Counted from the first letter of the stretch, positions 1 through 8,369 are shown. The stretch is DNA of 9,670 nt from Oscillospiraceae bacterium (GCA_031254555.1 JAIRUF010000032.1:1-9670); one strand, 5' to 3'. Numbers and translations are program-made. Notes: generated by a model not told the origin, from the sequence alone.

Positions 1-2
1 GA

Positions 3-635
3 AAAAACACATCTTATAAAATTATAGTTTGGATAATCACTCTGCTTATTATCATTATACTTTTAGATGCACGGATGAGGCCAATGATAAAAACTGTAGC
101 GGCAAATCAGGCAAGCAACCTTGCCACATCTATCATCAATGAAACGATAAATGAAGTTATGTTGGATGAATCATTAACCTATACTGATTTAATAACTGTG
201 GAAAAGGATGACGATGGCAGGATAACTGCAGTTAAGACAGATATAATAACGATTAACAGACTTCGTGCACAGGTGAGCGCTCAGTGCGTAGAAAAGATAT
301 CACAAATTCACAATAGAGAAATCAAGGTGCCAATCGGTTCACTTATGGGAAGTGAGTTTTTAGTTGGAAGAGGACCAAATATTAAAATATACATAAATCT
401 GACAGGAAGTGTTGAAACCCAAGTGCGCAATGATTTAAGCAGTGCAGGTATAAATCAAACATCGCATAAGATAATGCTGGATATCTCTGCTGACATAAAC
501 ATAATCTTCTCCAAAAACCAAACCACGTCCAATGTCGATACATCAATGATAATTGCTGAAACAGTGATAGTGGGAGTAGTACCGGACACATATGCCGATT
601 TGGGGATGCTGGCATCACAGCCAAGTCAAAAATAG
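3..635 (+). CDS. yunB: Sporulation protein YunB (5' end cut by window edge)
   Basis: This is the C-terminal part of a YunB-family sporulation protein. The frame is open to the left edge, so the true start lies upstream; the ATG at position 75 is internal. Bases 30-65 encode a strongly hydrophobic stretch (WIITLLIIIILLDAR), which is the N-terminal membrane anchor expected for YunB. After it come the family-like features: RPMIKTVAANQASNLA, a segment with VEKDDDGRITAVKTDIITINRL, and IKVPIGSLMGSEFL followed by GRGP. The rest of the chain would lie outside the membrane. In Bacillus subtilis yunB belongs to the mother-cell sigma-E regulon and contributes to spore formation; its molecular function is not established. 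The gene ends 63 bases before the preferred ligA start on the same strand. The family call rests on remembered sequence features; the sporulation role here is inferred from homology. Confidence 0.88.
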   Translation, partial: KNTSYKIIVWIITLLIIIILLDARMRPMIKTVAANQASNLATSIINETINEVMLDESLTYTDLITVEKDDDGRITAVKTDIITINRLRAQVSAQCVEKISQIHNREIKVPIGSLMGSEFLVGRGPNIKIYINLTGSVETQVRNDLSSAGINQTSHKIMLDISADINIIFSKNQTTSNVDTSMIIAETVIVGVVPDTYADLGMLASQPSQK

Positions 636-647
636 AACTGTTATTAA

Positions 648-2684
<2,037 letters not shown>

Positions 2685-2694
2685 AAGCGGCCCC

Positions 2695-2777
2695 AAATGC
2701 GCCCATTGACATAAAATGCAGGTGACTTACGGTATGTGTGATATTAATGCGGTTGACGTATTTTCAATGGCGCATTT
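2695..2777. repeat. Imperfect long-range inverted repeat downstream of ligA
   Basis: The arms 2695-2709 (AAATGCGCCCATTGA) and 2764-2777 (TCAATGGCGCATTT) can pair over 14 base pairs with one bulged C near 2704. They enclose about 54 bases. Inside, TTGACATAAAAT (2706-2717) and TTGACGTATTTT (2753-2764) form a rough direct repeat. No T-run follows the right arm, so a classical terminator for ligA is not evident. It could be a processed RNA structure, a small repeat element, or the 3' end structure of the ligA message. The pairing is seen directly; any function is unknown. Confidence 0.45.
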
Positions 2778-2805
2778 AAAGGCTGTACCCGTATGGATAT
2801 AAAAT

Positions 2806-2843
2806 GTGCAAGACCACCATTAATTAAAAGGGTGGTCTTGCAC
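2806..2843 (-). terminator. 13-bp hairpin terminator of the peptidoglycan-binding protein gene
   Basis: GTGCAAGACCACC (2806-2818) pairs perfectly with GGTGGTCTTGCAC (2831-2843) around a 12-base loop. It lies 20 bases past the stop codon of the minus-strand gene ending at 2863. Read on the minus strand the stem is followed by ATTTTATAT, a modest T-rich tail; on the plus strand no T-run follows. It is therefore assigned to the minus-strand gene, although it may also block readthrough from ligA. Confidence 0.7.
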
Positions 2844-2862
2844 TGCTATGGAGCTTGTGTGG

Positions 2863-4782
2863 CTAGATGAACAACCTTTCCTGTGTCGCAGGAGTGGCTA
2901 TGCCGTTTTGCGGCAGGCCTTGATCTCTTTGGAATTGCTGTACCGCGGCTTGAGTCAACGGTCCGAAAATGCCATCCGGTATCACGCTTGTGTATCCTCT
3001 TGTGTAAAGCGCTGCCTGTATAAGGTAAGTTAAGTTACCGCGCGCCCCAGGATTTATGTTTATAGTAGCCGCTCTGGTGGCAGGGCCGAATATTCCGTCA
3101 ACTACAAGATTTCGCCCGAATTGGCTGTTGAGTTCTGTCTGCAACCCTATAACCAAAGCGGCTTTAGTTAGGCGGCCAAAAATGCCGTCTACAACTAGAT
3201 TGGTGTTATATCGTGAGTTTAAGGTGCTTTGTATCTGTCTGATAGCTGGATCGCCGGATCCCGGCGGTGTAGGCGGCTCCGGCTTTACGGGAGGAGGTTC
3301 CGGGATTTCATCCTTTAGCTCAAAGTATATCGAATACAGCCTCGACCATGTACCTGGACCCACAACGCCGTCCGGGGTTAAGCCAAAACGTTGTTGGAAA
3401 GCTATTACAGCATTTCTTGTAGCAGATCCAAATGCACCATCCTGAGCAATTACAGGTATATCAGAATAAAATTCGGCTATGAAATTGATCATAAACTGCA
3501 GCCGTGAGACCAGTCCGCCGGAAGCGCCTATACCTATAGCCGTATTTGGCGGAATGTCATTTAAGACAATCCGGTCGCCCTCGCTGTTTAGCTCCCCAAG
3601 TCTTGTAACGGCAACATAATACCATGATATTTTATTCCATGTTGCCCTGTCTATCACACCGGTTTGAGGTAAATATGATATTTGCTGGAAGATTTTCACA
3701 GCATCGGTGGTAGTCGTGCCAAATACTCCGTTCGGGTTTGAGATAGCTGGTATCAACGGATAGTCTTGCCTTATTCGATTTAGATATAATTGCATCAATT
3801 GTACATCAGATCCCTGAGTTCCTTGGGATAATGGCAGTCCCGGGAAAGATTCGATGATTGGATTTATTGGTGCTGTGTAAATATTTAGATCATTGGGATA
3901 GTAATACCGCAGAATTTGCATCGGCGTATAGCCGTTGTTGGCCAACGTCACCGTTCCCCACTGCAATAAACCGGAGCAATTTGAAATTCTTCCGTCACAG
4001 TAGGAGGTAAAAAAGGGCTCATTTAAATTAGGCCGGCGCAGATACTCGCCAAGTATCCGGTCAACAATCACGCTTATACTTAAGTAAATCTCATGGCCTT
4101 CAGTAAATGCCTGATCAGTATAAACTGAATTTGTGATATCAAAATTATAACCTCTGCTTCGATACCACTCAGTGTAAATGCGATTTAAGGCTATATTCAT
4201 GATGGCGCGGATATTTGCCTCCAGCGAAGAGGCCGGCCATGTTGGATAAATTTCACTTGATGCAACATTTTTTATGTATAAAGCAAACGGAACTCTTACA
4301 TTCCTTGCGCTGGCATTATACTGACCTAAATGTATGGTGATAAAATCAGGGACAAAGACATTACGTGGGGCTCTTCCTCCGCGTGGTGCCTGAGTGTTTT
4401 GCACAGGGTTCTCTATCAAATGGTTCTCCGGCAAGTTTATTACATGTTCTGGATTTTCTCCGGTTACAAGAGGATGCATATCAACATTGAGAATGGACTC
4501 CTGAGTATCAAATATCTCTACCCCGTTTATAACTTCGGTGACATATCCGGGCTTGGATACAGATACCCGGCATTCAGAATAAGGGATTCCCGTATAACCT
4601 GGATTTAATGAAAAAGACTTATCCGGCGCATAAAGATCCGGACATTCAGTTAAACCGGAATCATCGGTGACGGATGTGTGTAAGACATTATTGTTCATAT
4701 CCTTAATTGTCACATACGCGTCCGATACCGGTATTTCCTCATTTGCCAGGCTGGTTTTAACAGTTAAATCTCCCTGACCCAT
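2863..4782 (-). CDS. SpoIID-like and peptidoglycan-binding multidomain protein with endolysin-type tail
   Basis: A 639-residue protein predicted to act on or bind cell wall, perhaps spore cortex. Residues 5-105 look like a carboxypeptidase-regulatory/prealbumin-like beta domain (AYVTIKDMNN, VSVSKPGYVTEV). Residues about 143-303 match the SpoIID-like region common in clostridia: VPDFITIHLG, YIKNVASSEIYPTWP with Glu177 in the position of the SpoIID catalytic Glu, then a Cys-bearing stretch (YCDGRISNCSGLLQWG) and GYTPMQILRYYYP. Two peptidoglycan-binding domains follow at about 320-387 and 420-486. A proline-rich linker (492-509) leads to a tail (512-639) with three DG(I)FG units at 532, 562 and 603, resembling the wall-binding end of phage endolysins. 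There is no N-terminal signal peptide. A strong AAGGAGGAG lies 5 bases before the ATG. The gene appears monocistronic and opposite in strand to its neighbours. SpoIID is a lytic transglycosylase; activity here is inference. Confidence 0.85.
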   Translation of the reverse strand: MGQGDLTVKTSLANEEIPVSDAYVTIKDMNNNVLHTSVTDDSGLTECPDLYAPDKSFSLNPGYTGIPYSECRVSVSKPGYVTEVINGVEIFDTQESILNVDMHPLVTGENPEHVINLPENHLIENPVQNTQAPRGGRAPRNVFVPDFITIHLGQYNASARNVRVPFALYIKNVASSEIYPTWPASSLEANIRAIMNIALNRIYTEWYRSRGYNFDITNSVYTDQAFTEGHEIYLSISVIVDRILGEYLRRPNLNEPFFTSYCDGRISNCSGLLQWGTVTLANNGYTPMQILRYYYPNDLNIYTAPINPIIESFPGLPLSQGTQGSDVQLMQLYLNRIRQDYPLIPAISNPNGVFGTTTTDAVKIFQQISYLPQTGVIDRATWNKISWYYVAVTRLGELNSEGDRIVLNDIPPNTAIGIGASGGLVSRLQFMINFIAEFYSDIPVIAQDGAFGSATRNAVIAFQQRFGLTPDGVVGPGTWSRLYSIYFELKDEIPEPPPVKPEPPTPPGSGDPAIRQIQSTLNSRYNTNLVVDGIFGRLTKAALVIGLQTELNSQFGRNLVVDGIFGPATRAATININPGARGNLTYLIQAALYTRGYTSVIPDGIFGPLTQAAVQQFQRDQGLPQNGIATPATQERLFI

Positions 4783-4796
4783 AAAAACTCCTCCTT

Positions 4797-5252
4797 ATGT
4801 TTACTTTAAATTGGTGTTGAAGTTTACGCCTTTAACCATGTGCGCATAATAGAAACCTGCCTGAAAGTTCGTTTTTTTAGGTATTTTGGCTTTTTCGGTT
4901 TTGACAGATTTTGTACCAATCACCCGGAATCCACTAAAAACTATAAATGTATTGCGGGTAATGCAGGGCGAGAATGCATCTTTTTAAGCCAGTTTCGTAT
5001 GATGTGCGAGCGTATGCGCATATACTTCAAATGCATGACTTAGCAAAGGCTGCTGGTTTTTGATTAAAAACTGTAAAATCAACTTAATCGCAGTTAAAAA
5101 GTATCTTACTTATCAGTTTATGCACTTTTTATATACTGGTGATTTCTTGATTTATAAAAAATTAGAATTCAAAATTCTTAAATTTAGAAAAATGAGCATA
5201 ATAAATATTGTCAGCAAAATTTATAAACTTTAAAAGAAGGAGGTTATACTGA
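4797..5252. other. Gene-free interval between divergent genes
   Basis: About 450 bases separate the ribosome-binding site of the minus-strand wall protein from the plus-strand small membrane protein. No open frame here has both a ribosome-binding site and a plausible product. The interval is A+T rich in its right half. It holds small palindromes, such as AGAATT-CAA-AATTCT at 5164-5178 and GATTAA...TTAATC near 5062-5090, and a candidate promoter at 5110-5137. It must also contain the promoter of the minus-strand gene, but no convincing sigma-A or sporulation-sigma match was found. No riboswitch family was recognised. Confidence 0.5.
5110..5137 (+). promoter_or_regulatory. Candidate promoter of the small membrane protein gene
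   Basis: TTATCA (5110-5115) and TATACT (5132-5137) are separated by 16 bases. The -10 matches the vegetative consensus at five of six positions and the -35 at four of six. It would give a leader of about 105 bases before the ATG at 5253. The surrounding A+T-rich sequence makes chance matches likely, so confidence is low. Confidence 0.33.
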
Positions 5253-5489
5253 ATGTTGGAACTGATTTCCGCCATTATCACAGGAGGAATTGCCGGATTT
5301 ATTGCCGGTAAAATAATGAAAGTTAATATGTCGCTTGTGTGGACGATTGTCATTGGCATATTGGGTGGATTGATAGGCGGCTTTATTGCAAGCATCCTAA
5401 ACTTAAGCGGCGGCTGGCTTGTAGGAATGGCAATAGCGGTGGCCGGATCTTGCCTCTTGATTTGGCTTATAAATAAGTTTAAAAAGTAG
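5253..5489 (+). CDS. GlsB/YeaQ/YmgE-type small membrane protein
   Basis: A 78-residue, very hydrophobic protein with three predicted membrane helices at about residues 4-22, 28-50 and 53-74, ending in a positive LINKFKK tail. The glycine patterns GGIAGFIAGKIMK and GILGGLIGGFIA are typical of the GlsB/YeaQ/YmgE family (also labelled transglycosylase-associated protein). In enterococci GlsB is tied to general stress resistance and to surface localisation of Asp23/Gls proteins; the biochemical role is unclear. The ATG follows AAGGAGG (5237-5243) at a 9-base spacing. The gene stands alone: a long gap precedes it and a strong hairpin terminator follows within 20 bases, so it is not part of the SOS-controlled unit downstream. 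Confidence 0.85.
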   Translation: MLELISAIITGGIAGFIAGKIMKVNMSLVWTIVIGILGGLIGGFIASILNLSGGWLVGMAIAVAGSCLLIWLINKFKK

Positions 5490-5505
5490 AGAAATAACAG
5501 AATAA

Positions 5506-5547
5506 AACAAAGATCCAGAAGAGATAAAACTCTTCTGGATCTTTGTT
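5506..5547 (+). terminator. 18-bp hairpin terminator
   Basis: A perfect 18-bp stem pairs 5506-5523 with 5530-5547 around the six-base loop ATAAAA. It starts 16 bases after the stop codon of the small membrane protein gene. The right arm ends in CTTTGTT and is followed by a mixed T-rich stretch rather than a pure T-run. The stem is strong enough to insulate the downstream SOS promoter from readthrough. Confidence 0.8.
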
Positions 5548-5622
5548 ATGCTTTAATAATCATTATTTTAGTCACGATGATTTTTCTAAGTCCTAAAGAT
5601 AGGATAGTATAGTTTTATTCAA

Positions 5623-5651
5623 TTGACAAAGCCTGGTTAGAAGTGTATTAT
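5623..5651 (+). promoter_or_regulatory. Near-consensus sigma-A promoter of the lysis operon
   Basis: A perfect -35 TTGACA (5623-5628) is separated by exactly 17 bases from the -10 TATTAT (5646-5651), which matches five of six consensus positions. Transcription should start near 5658, giving a leader of about 98 bases before the first gene. This is by far the strongest promoter sequence in the window, which fits a gene set that must be held off by a repressor. Confidence 0.8.
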
Positions 5652-5662
5652 TATAAACATAA

Positions 5663-5676
5663 CGAACATTTGTTCT
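5663..5676 (+). promoter_or_regulatory. LexA (SOS) box over the transcription start region
   Basis: CGAACATTTGTTCT has the GAAC-N4-GTTC core of the Gram-positive LexA/DinR operator and matches 12 of the 14 positions of the B. subtilis form CGAACRNRYGTTYC. It begins 12 bases after the -10 element, at about +6 to +19 of the predicted transcript, where bound LexA would block transcription start or early elongation. The implication is that the operon is off in normal growth and induced by DNA damage. LexA binding itself is inferred from the motif. Confidence 0.75.
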
Positions 5677-5755
5677 ACTGATTAAAATAAAGCCAAGAGA
5701 TAAGGTAAGCAAGCGATTAAAAGTAAAATTGATATAGCAAAAAGGAGGTGAGAAC

Positions 5756-5968
5756 GTGAAAAAAATTATATCTTGGAATCAGGTTCCGCTGATAATGGAT
5801 ATTGAAGTGGCGGCGTCTTTATTTTCTGTAACTGAGCAGACCGTGAGAAACTGGATCAAAGACAGGGATTTACCGATTATAAAAATGGCTAAAACAGTTA
5901 GAATTGACAAAAATGATTTATTGCTGTGGATCAACGATAAAAAATTAGTAAAGACAGATAATGTTTAA
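5756..5968 (+). CDS. Excisionase-like helix-turn-helix DNA-binding protein
   Basis: A 70-residue protein of the MerR-like/excisionase winged-helix type. Residues about 15-35 form the helix-turn-helix (DIEVAASLFSVTEQTVRNWI), followed by a wing (LPIIKMAKTVRIDKNDLLLWI, about 39-59). This is the arrangement of small excisionase-family proteins that bind DNA in phages and mobile elements. It starts with GTG behind an excellent AAGGAGGTG (5742-5750). It is the first gene of the SOS-controlled unit, with the amidase gene starting about 12 bases after its stop. No integrase gene lies in the window, so a role in excision is not supported by context; a regulator of this operon or of genes elsewhere is the alternative. 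The fold is confident, the function is not. Confidence 0.82.
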   Translation: MKKIISWNQVPLIMDIEVAASLFSVTEQTVRNWIKDRDLPIIKMAKTVRIDKNDLLLWINDKKLVKTDNV

Positions 5969-5980
5969 AGGAGCAGGATG

Positions 5981-6925
5981 ATGAGCACGATAACGCCAAG
6001 ACAAATGCTGTGTCCTAAAAGTAAAAAAAGCATTAAATTCCCCTATAATATGACTCCCACAAGAATCGTTGTGCACAATACGGCAAATGACGCCAGCGCA
6101 AACAACGAAATTTCTTACATGAACAGCAACAATAATCAGGTTTCCTTTCATTTCGCCATAGATGATAAAGAAGTGGTTCAGGGCCTGCCGCTGAATGTAA
6201 ACGGCTGGCATGCCGGGGACGGAGGGGCAGGCAAAGGAAACAGAGAGGGCATAGGCATAGAGATATGCTACTCCAAATCAGGCGGGCAGAAATTTATAGA
6301 AGCTCAAAAACTTGCGGCAAGGTTTATTGCTCAGCTGCTTACACAGTACGGTTGGGGAATGGATAAGGTGACAAAACATCAGGACTACAGCGGAAAATAC
6401 TGCCCGCATAGAACCCTTGACATGGGATGGGACAGTTTTAAAAGTATGATACAGGCTCACGTAAGCGTCAAGGCAGCGGATGTGTCAGATAAGCCCGCAC
6501 CTACAAGCGAAATGAAGGTTGGGGACACAGTTATTATAAGTAAAGGGGCAGTGTATGGAGGAGTGACAACAGCGCGCGGCAAAACTGTACCGGCAGCGCA
6601 ACTATCTCCAAAGAAGCACACAATAAGTAAAATACAGAAAAATAAAGGGGTAAGCGAGGCTCTTCTCAAAGAGATATCGAGCTGGGTTGCAATCTCCGGA
6701 CTTGTGAAGACAAAAAGTGCAGAATCAGGTGCTGTAAAAATACAGACAGGCGCAACTGTCATGATAAAAGCGGGGGCAAAGTCGTATGATTCAAAGGCTC
6801 TGGCGTCGTTTGTGTTTAAGAATGCCTACAAAGTAGATGAGCTAAAAGGTGATAGAGCAGTGCTCGATAAAAAAGGCATCTGTACACCGGTTAACGTTAG
6901 GGATTTAGTATTAGCGACAAAATAG
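5981..6925 (+). CDS. N-acetylmuramoyl-L-alanine amidase, phage endolysin type
   Basis: This 314-residue enzyme should cut the bond between N-acetylmuramic acid and L-alanine in peptidoglycan. Residues about 25-155 form an Amidase_2 (T7-lysozyme-like) domain: His32 in RIVVHNTA, His133 in TKHQDYSG and Cys141 in KYCPHRT are the expected zinc ligands, with GWHAGDGG (75-82) and GIGIEI (90-95) also typical. The C-terminal half holds two SH3-like repeats, one from about 179 to 242 (VGDTVIISKGAVYGG, ALLKEISSWVAISGLV) and a more divergent one from about 255 to 312, as in clostridial phage endolysins; these bind the wall. No signal peptide is present, so export would need the holin encoded downstream. 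An ATG at 5978 is possible, but AAGGAG (5968-5973) is better spaced from the ATG at 5981. It is the second gene of the SOS-controlled operon. Confidence 0.93.
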   Translation: MSTITPRQMLCPKSKKSIKFPYNMTPTRIVVHNTANDASANNEISYMNSNNNQVSFHFAIDDKEVVQGLPLNVNGWHAGDGGAGKGNREGIGIEICYSKSGGQKFIEAQKLAARFIAQLLTQYGWGMDKVTKHQDYSGKYCPHRTLDMGWDSFKSMIQAHVSVKAADVSDKPAPTSEMKVGDTVIISKGAVYGGVTTARGKTVPAAQLSPKKHTISKIQKNKGVSEALLKEISSWVAISGLVKTKSAESGAVKIQTGATVMIKAGAKSYDSKALASFVFKNAYKVDELKGDRAVLDKKGICTPVNVRDLVLATK

Positions 6926-7043
6926 AGCCTGTAAGTTAAGAATCCTACGTTGACATTAGAAGCTTTAATATTTTTATGACAAGCAGCATAAACTTAAATA
7001 GACAAGCAAATATGCGCAAGGCTTTGCAAGGGAGGTTACAAAT

Positions 7044-7304
7044 ATGGGAATGGATTTTTTTGAATACATAGTAACAGATGGCCTGATACTTATCCCCGTC
7101 TTGTCTATAATAGGGATGGCCATTAAAAACACGCAGGCAATACCAAACAGGTATATACCTTTGATCTTACTCTTTGTCGGAATTTTATTTGGAGTTTTTA
7201 TTATTGAAAGGTCTGCGTTTGGTGCAGTTCAGGGGATACTTGTGTCAGGTGCAGCGGTATACGGGCATCAGATATATAAACAAACAATATCAAAAGAAGA
7301 ATAA
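7044..7304 (+). CDS. Holin-like small membrane protein (Hol44-type family V)
   Basis: An 86-residue protein with predicted membrane helices at about 12-28 (GLILIPVLSIIGMAIK), 37-55 (YIPLILLFVGILFGVFII) and a weaker one at 60-76 (GAVQGILVSGAAVYG), ending in the charged tail KQTISKEE. The IP-x-x-IPLILL and QGILVSGAAVYG-x-QIYKQ patterns resemble phage holins of the Hol44 (Phage_holin_5_2) group, recalled rather than searched. Holins form timed lesions in the membrane so that a cytoplasmic endolysin can reach the wall. It lies 118 bases after the amidase gene and has its own strong AAGGGAGGT (7028-7036). A weak TTGACA at 6950-6955 lacks a good -10, so cotranscription from the SOS promoter is the simplest reading. 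The terminator follows directly. Confidence 0.82.
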   Translation: MGMDFFEYIVTDGLILIPVLSIIGMAIKNTQAIPNRYIPLILLFVGILFGVFIIERSAFGAVQGILVSGAAVYGHQIYKQTISKEE

Positions 7305-7311
7305 ATAATAT

Positions 7312-7343
7312 AAAGGCCTGCAACATTACATTGCAGGCCTTTT
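7312..7343. terminator. Bidirectional terminator between convergent genes
   Basis: AAAGGCCTGCAA (7312-7323) pairs perfectly with TTGCAGGCCTTT (7331-7342) around a 7-base loop. On the plus strand TTTTGTTGT follows, ending the lysis operon. On the minus strand the stem is followed by TTTATATTATTTATTC, which would end the lipoprotein gene whose stop lies 10 bases away. Confidence 0.88.
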
Positions 7344-7352
7344 GTTGTAAAA

Positions 7353-8369
7353 TCAGCTTAAATTGTTTATAAATTCCTCAATATGTTGCTTTGTGTCAGC
7401 ACGTAAATTGGGGAATTTATCTTTTATTAAAATAAAGTCATCTCCTGATTTAAATGTGAAAATACTGCTCTCATTTGACACACTTCTCATTTTAATTTCA
7501 GTTTCATTTAATTTAAATGTTTGTTCATTGTCCTTAGAGGAAATGCCGGACTTTTCTATTGAAATATCGTATTTTATAAATTTGTCGCCGTTTTTGTATG
7601 GAATTTCGAGTGTAACAGAATCAGATGTAAAAGCGGTGACATAGATGGAATCTATATTTATTCCGTTGACTGCCAAAATGGAGGCGACAATGTCACTGAA
7701 AAACAAATAATCGTTCAGCGATACCATCTTACCCGTTTGATCCAAAACATTAAGATACTTCCCGCCGTTTGGATAATATACCCGAACGGCTTTTTTATAA
7801 ATTTCAAAATCAGACAAAGCTTCCTGATCACTATCTTTATTTATGGTAAAAGAGAGGCAAAGCGGTGTGGTTGATCCATTGGCATCAGCGCTTTGGAGTT
7901 CCAGTTGATGGTAGATGTGATAGAAGTTGTCCTGTGTGCTTTTGGTCATAAACCAACTACCATTGTCCGCTATAATTTCATTTAAAGTTGATCTTCCATA
8001 TTCAGTGTCAATACTTATAGAGAAATTTTGGTTCACAAAGGCTGTTGACTGTATGTTTTTGCGGTTATACCGGGATATCTTTAAGCTGTCATTCCCAATG
8101 AGCCTATTCCATTTGAAGCTGGAGCTGTTGTCTATTATATCAGTTTCAAATGTGACGATAAGGGGTAAAACTTCCCCGTCGGCATTTTTGGTTTCAAATA
8201 TAAAGGCAAGCTTATTTTTATCTATATTTTGATTTTGATTTATAAATTTTACAGTTTTATTAGAAGAGTAGGTTGAGGACGTAATATTTTCAGAAGAGGA
8301 TTTGTCAGAGCATGAAATAAGCAATACACATAGTATTGACATTAAAAAAAAGACACATGTCTTTTTCAA
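7353..8369 (-). CDS. Predicted lipoprotein of unknown function
   Basis: A 338-residue secreted lipoprotein. The first 20 residues form a lipoprotein signal (MKKTCVFFLM, hydrophobic core, then LISC), so Cys20 would be lipid-anchored on the outer face of the membrane, followed by a Ser/Thr/Asn-rich spacer (about 21-40). The rest is mixed beta-rich sequence with no recognised motif; YYPNGGKYLNVLDQTGKMV, at about residues 198-216, may be a useful search anchor. A TTG start at 8369 is chosen because GGGGAG sits 9 bases before it and it begins exactly at the signal peptide; an upstream TTG at 8396 would put nine residues, MYCIGECFK, in front without a ribosome-binding site. The gene has its own promoter and stands alone, convergent with the lysis operon. 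No function is proposed; a solute-binding role for the adjacent ABC genes is unsupported. Confidence 0.8.
   Translation of the reverse strand: MKKTCVFFLMSILCVLLISCSDKSSSENITSSTYSSNKTVKFINQNQNIDKNKLAFIFETKNADGEVLPLIVTFETDIIDNSSSFKWNRLIGNDSLKISRYNRKNIQSTAFVNQNFSISIDTEYGRSTLNEIIADNGSWFMTKSTQDNFYHIYHQLELQSADANGSTTPLCLSFTINKDSDQEALSDFEIYKKAVRVYYPNGGKYLNVLDQTGKMVSLNDYLFFSDIVASILAVNGINIDSIYVTAFTSDSVTLEIPYKNGDKFIKYDISIEKSGISSKDNEQTFKLNETEIKMRSVSNESSIFTFKSGDDFILIKDKFPNLRADTKQHIEEFINNLS

Noticed and set aside
4901..4930. Promoter at TTGACA 4901-4906
   Set aside because: The positions where a -10 should fall are C/G-rich (around CCGGAA) and no gene follows on this strand for 350 bases.
4840..5043. Open frame of 67 codons on the plus strand in the gene-free interval
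   Set aside because: It has no ribosome-binding site, an odd Phe/Arg/Cys-rich composition and no recognisable family.
4797..5252. Riboswitch or other known structured leader
   Set aside because: I compared it by eye with remembered c-di-GMP and preQ1 motifs and found no match; the short palindromes present are expected in A+T-rich DNA.
6950..6978. Second promoter in front of the holin gene
   Set aside because: TTGACA at 6950-6955 is perfect, but the hexamer 17 bases on (TTTATG) matches only three of six positions.
5756..7304. Toxin-antitoxin system made of the HTH protein and a small membrane protein
   Set aside because: The small membrane protein resembles a holin and an endolysin gene lies between the two, which fits a lysis operon better.
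5548..7343. Intact prophage
   Set aside because: Only lysis-type genes and one small DNA-binding gene are present; no integrase, packaging, capsid or tail gene is visible and the flanks look chromosomal.
7363..8232. Two plus-strand open frames (7363-7644 and 7927-8232) opposite the lipoprotein gene
   Set aside because: Both are antisense to a gene with a clear signal peptide, promoter and ribosome-binding site, and neither has a translation signal.
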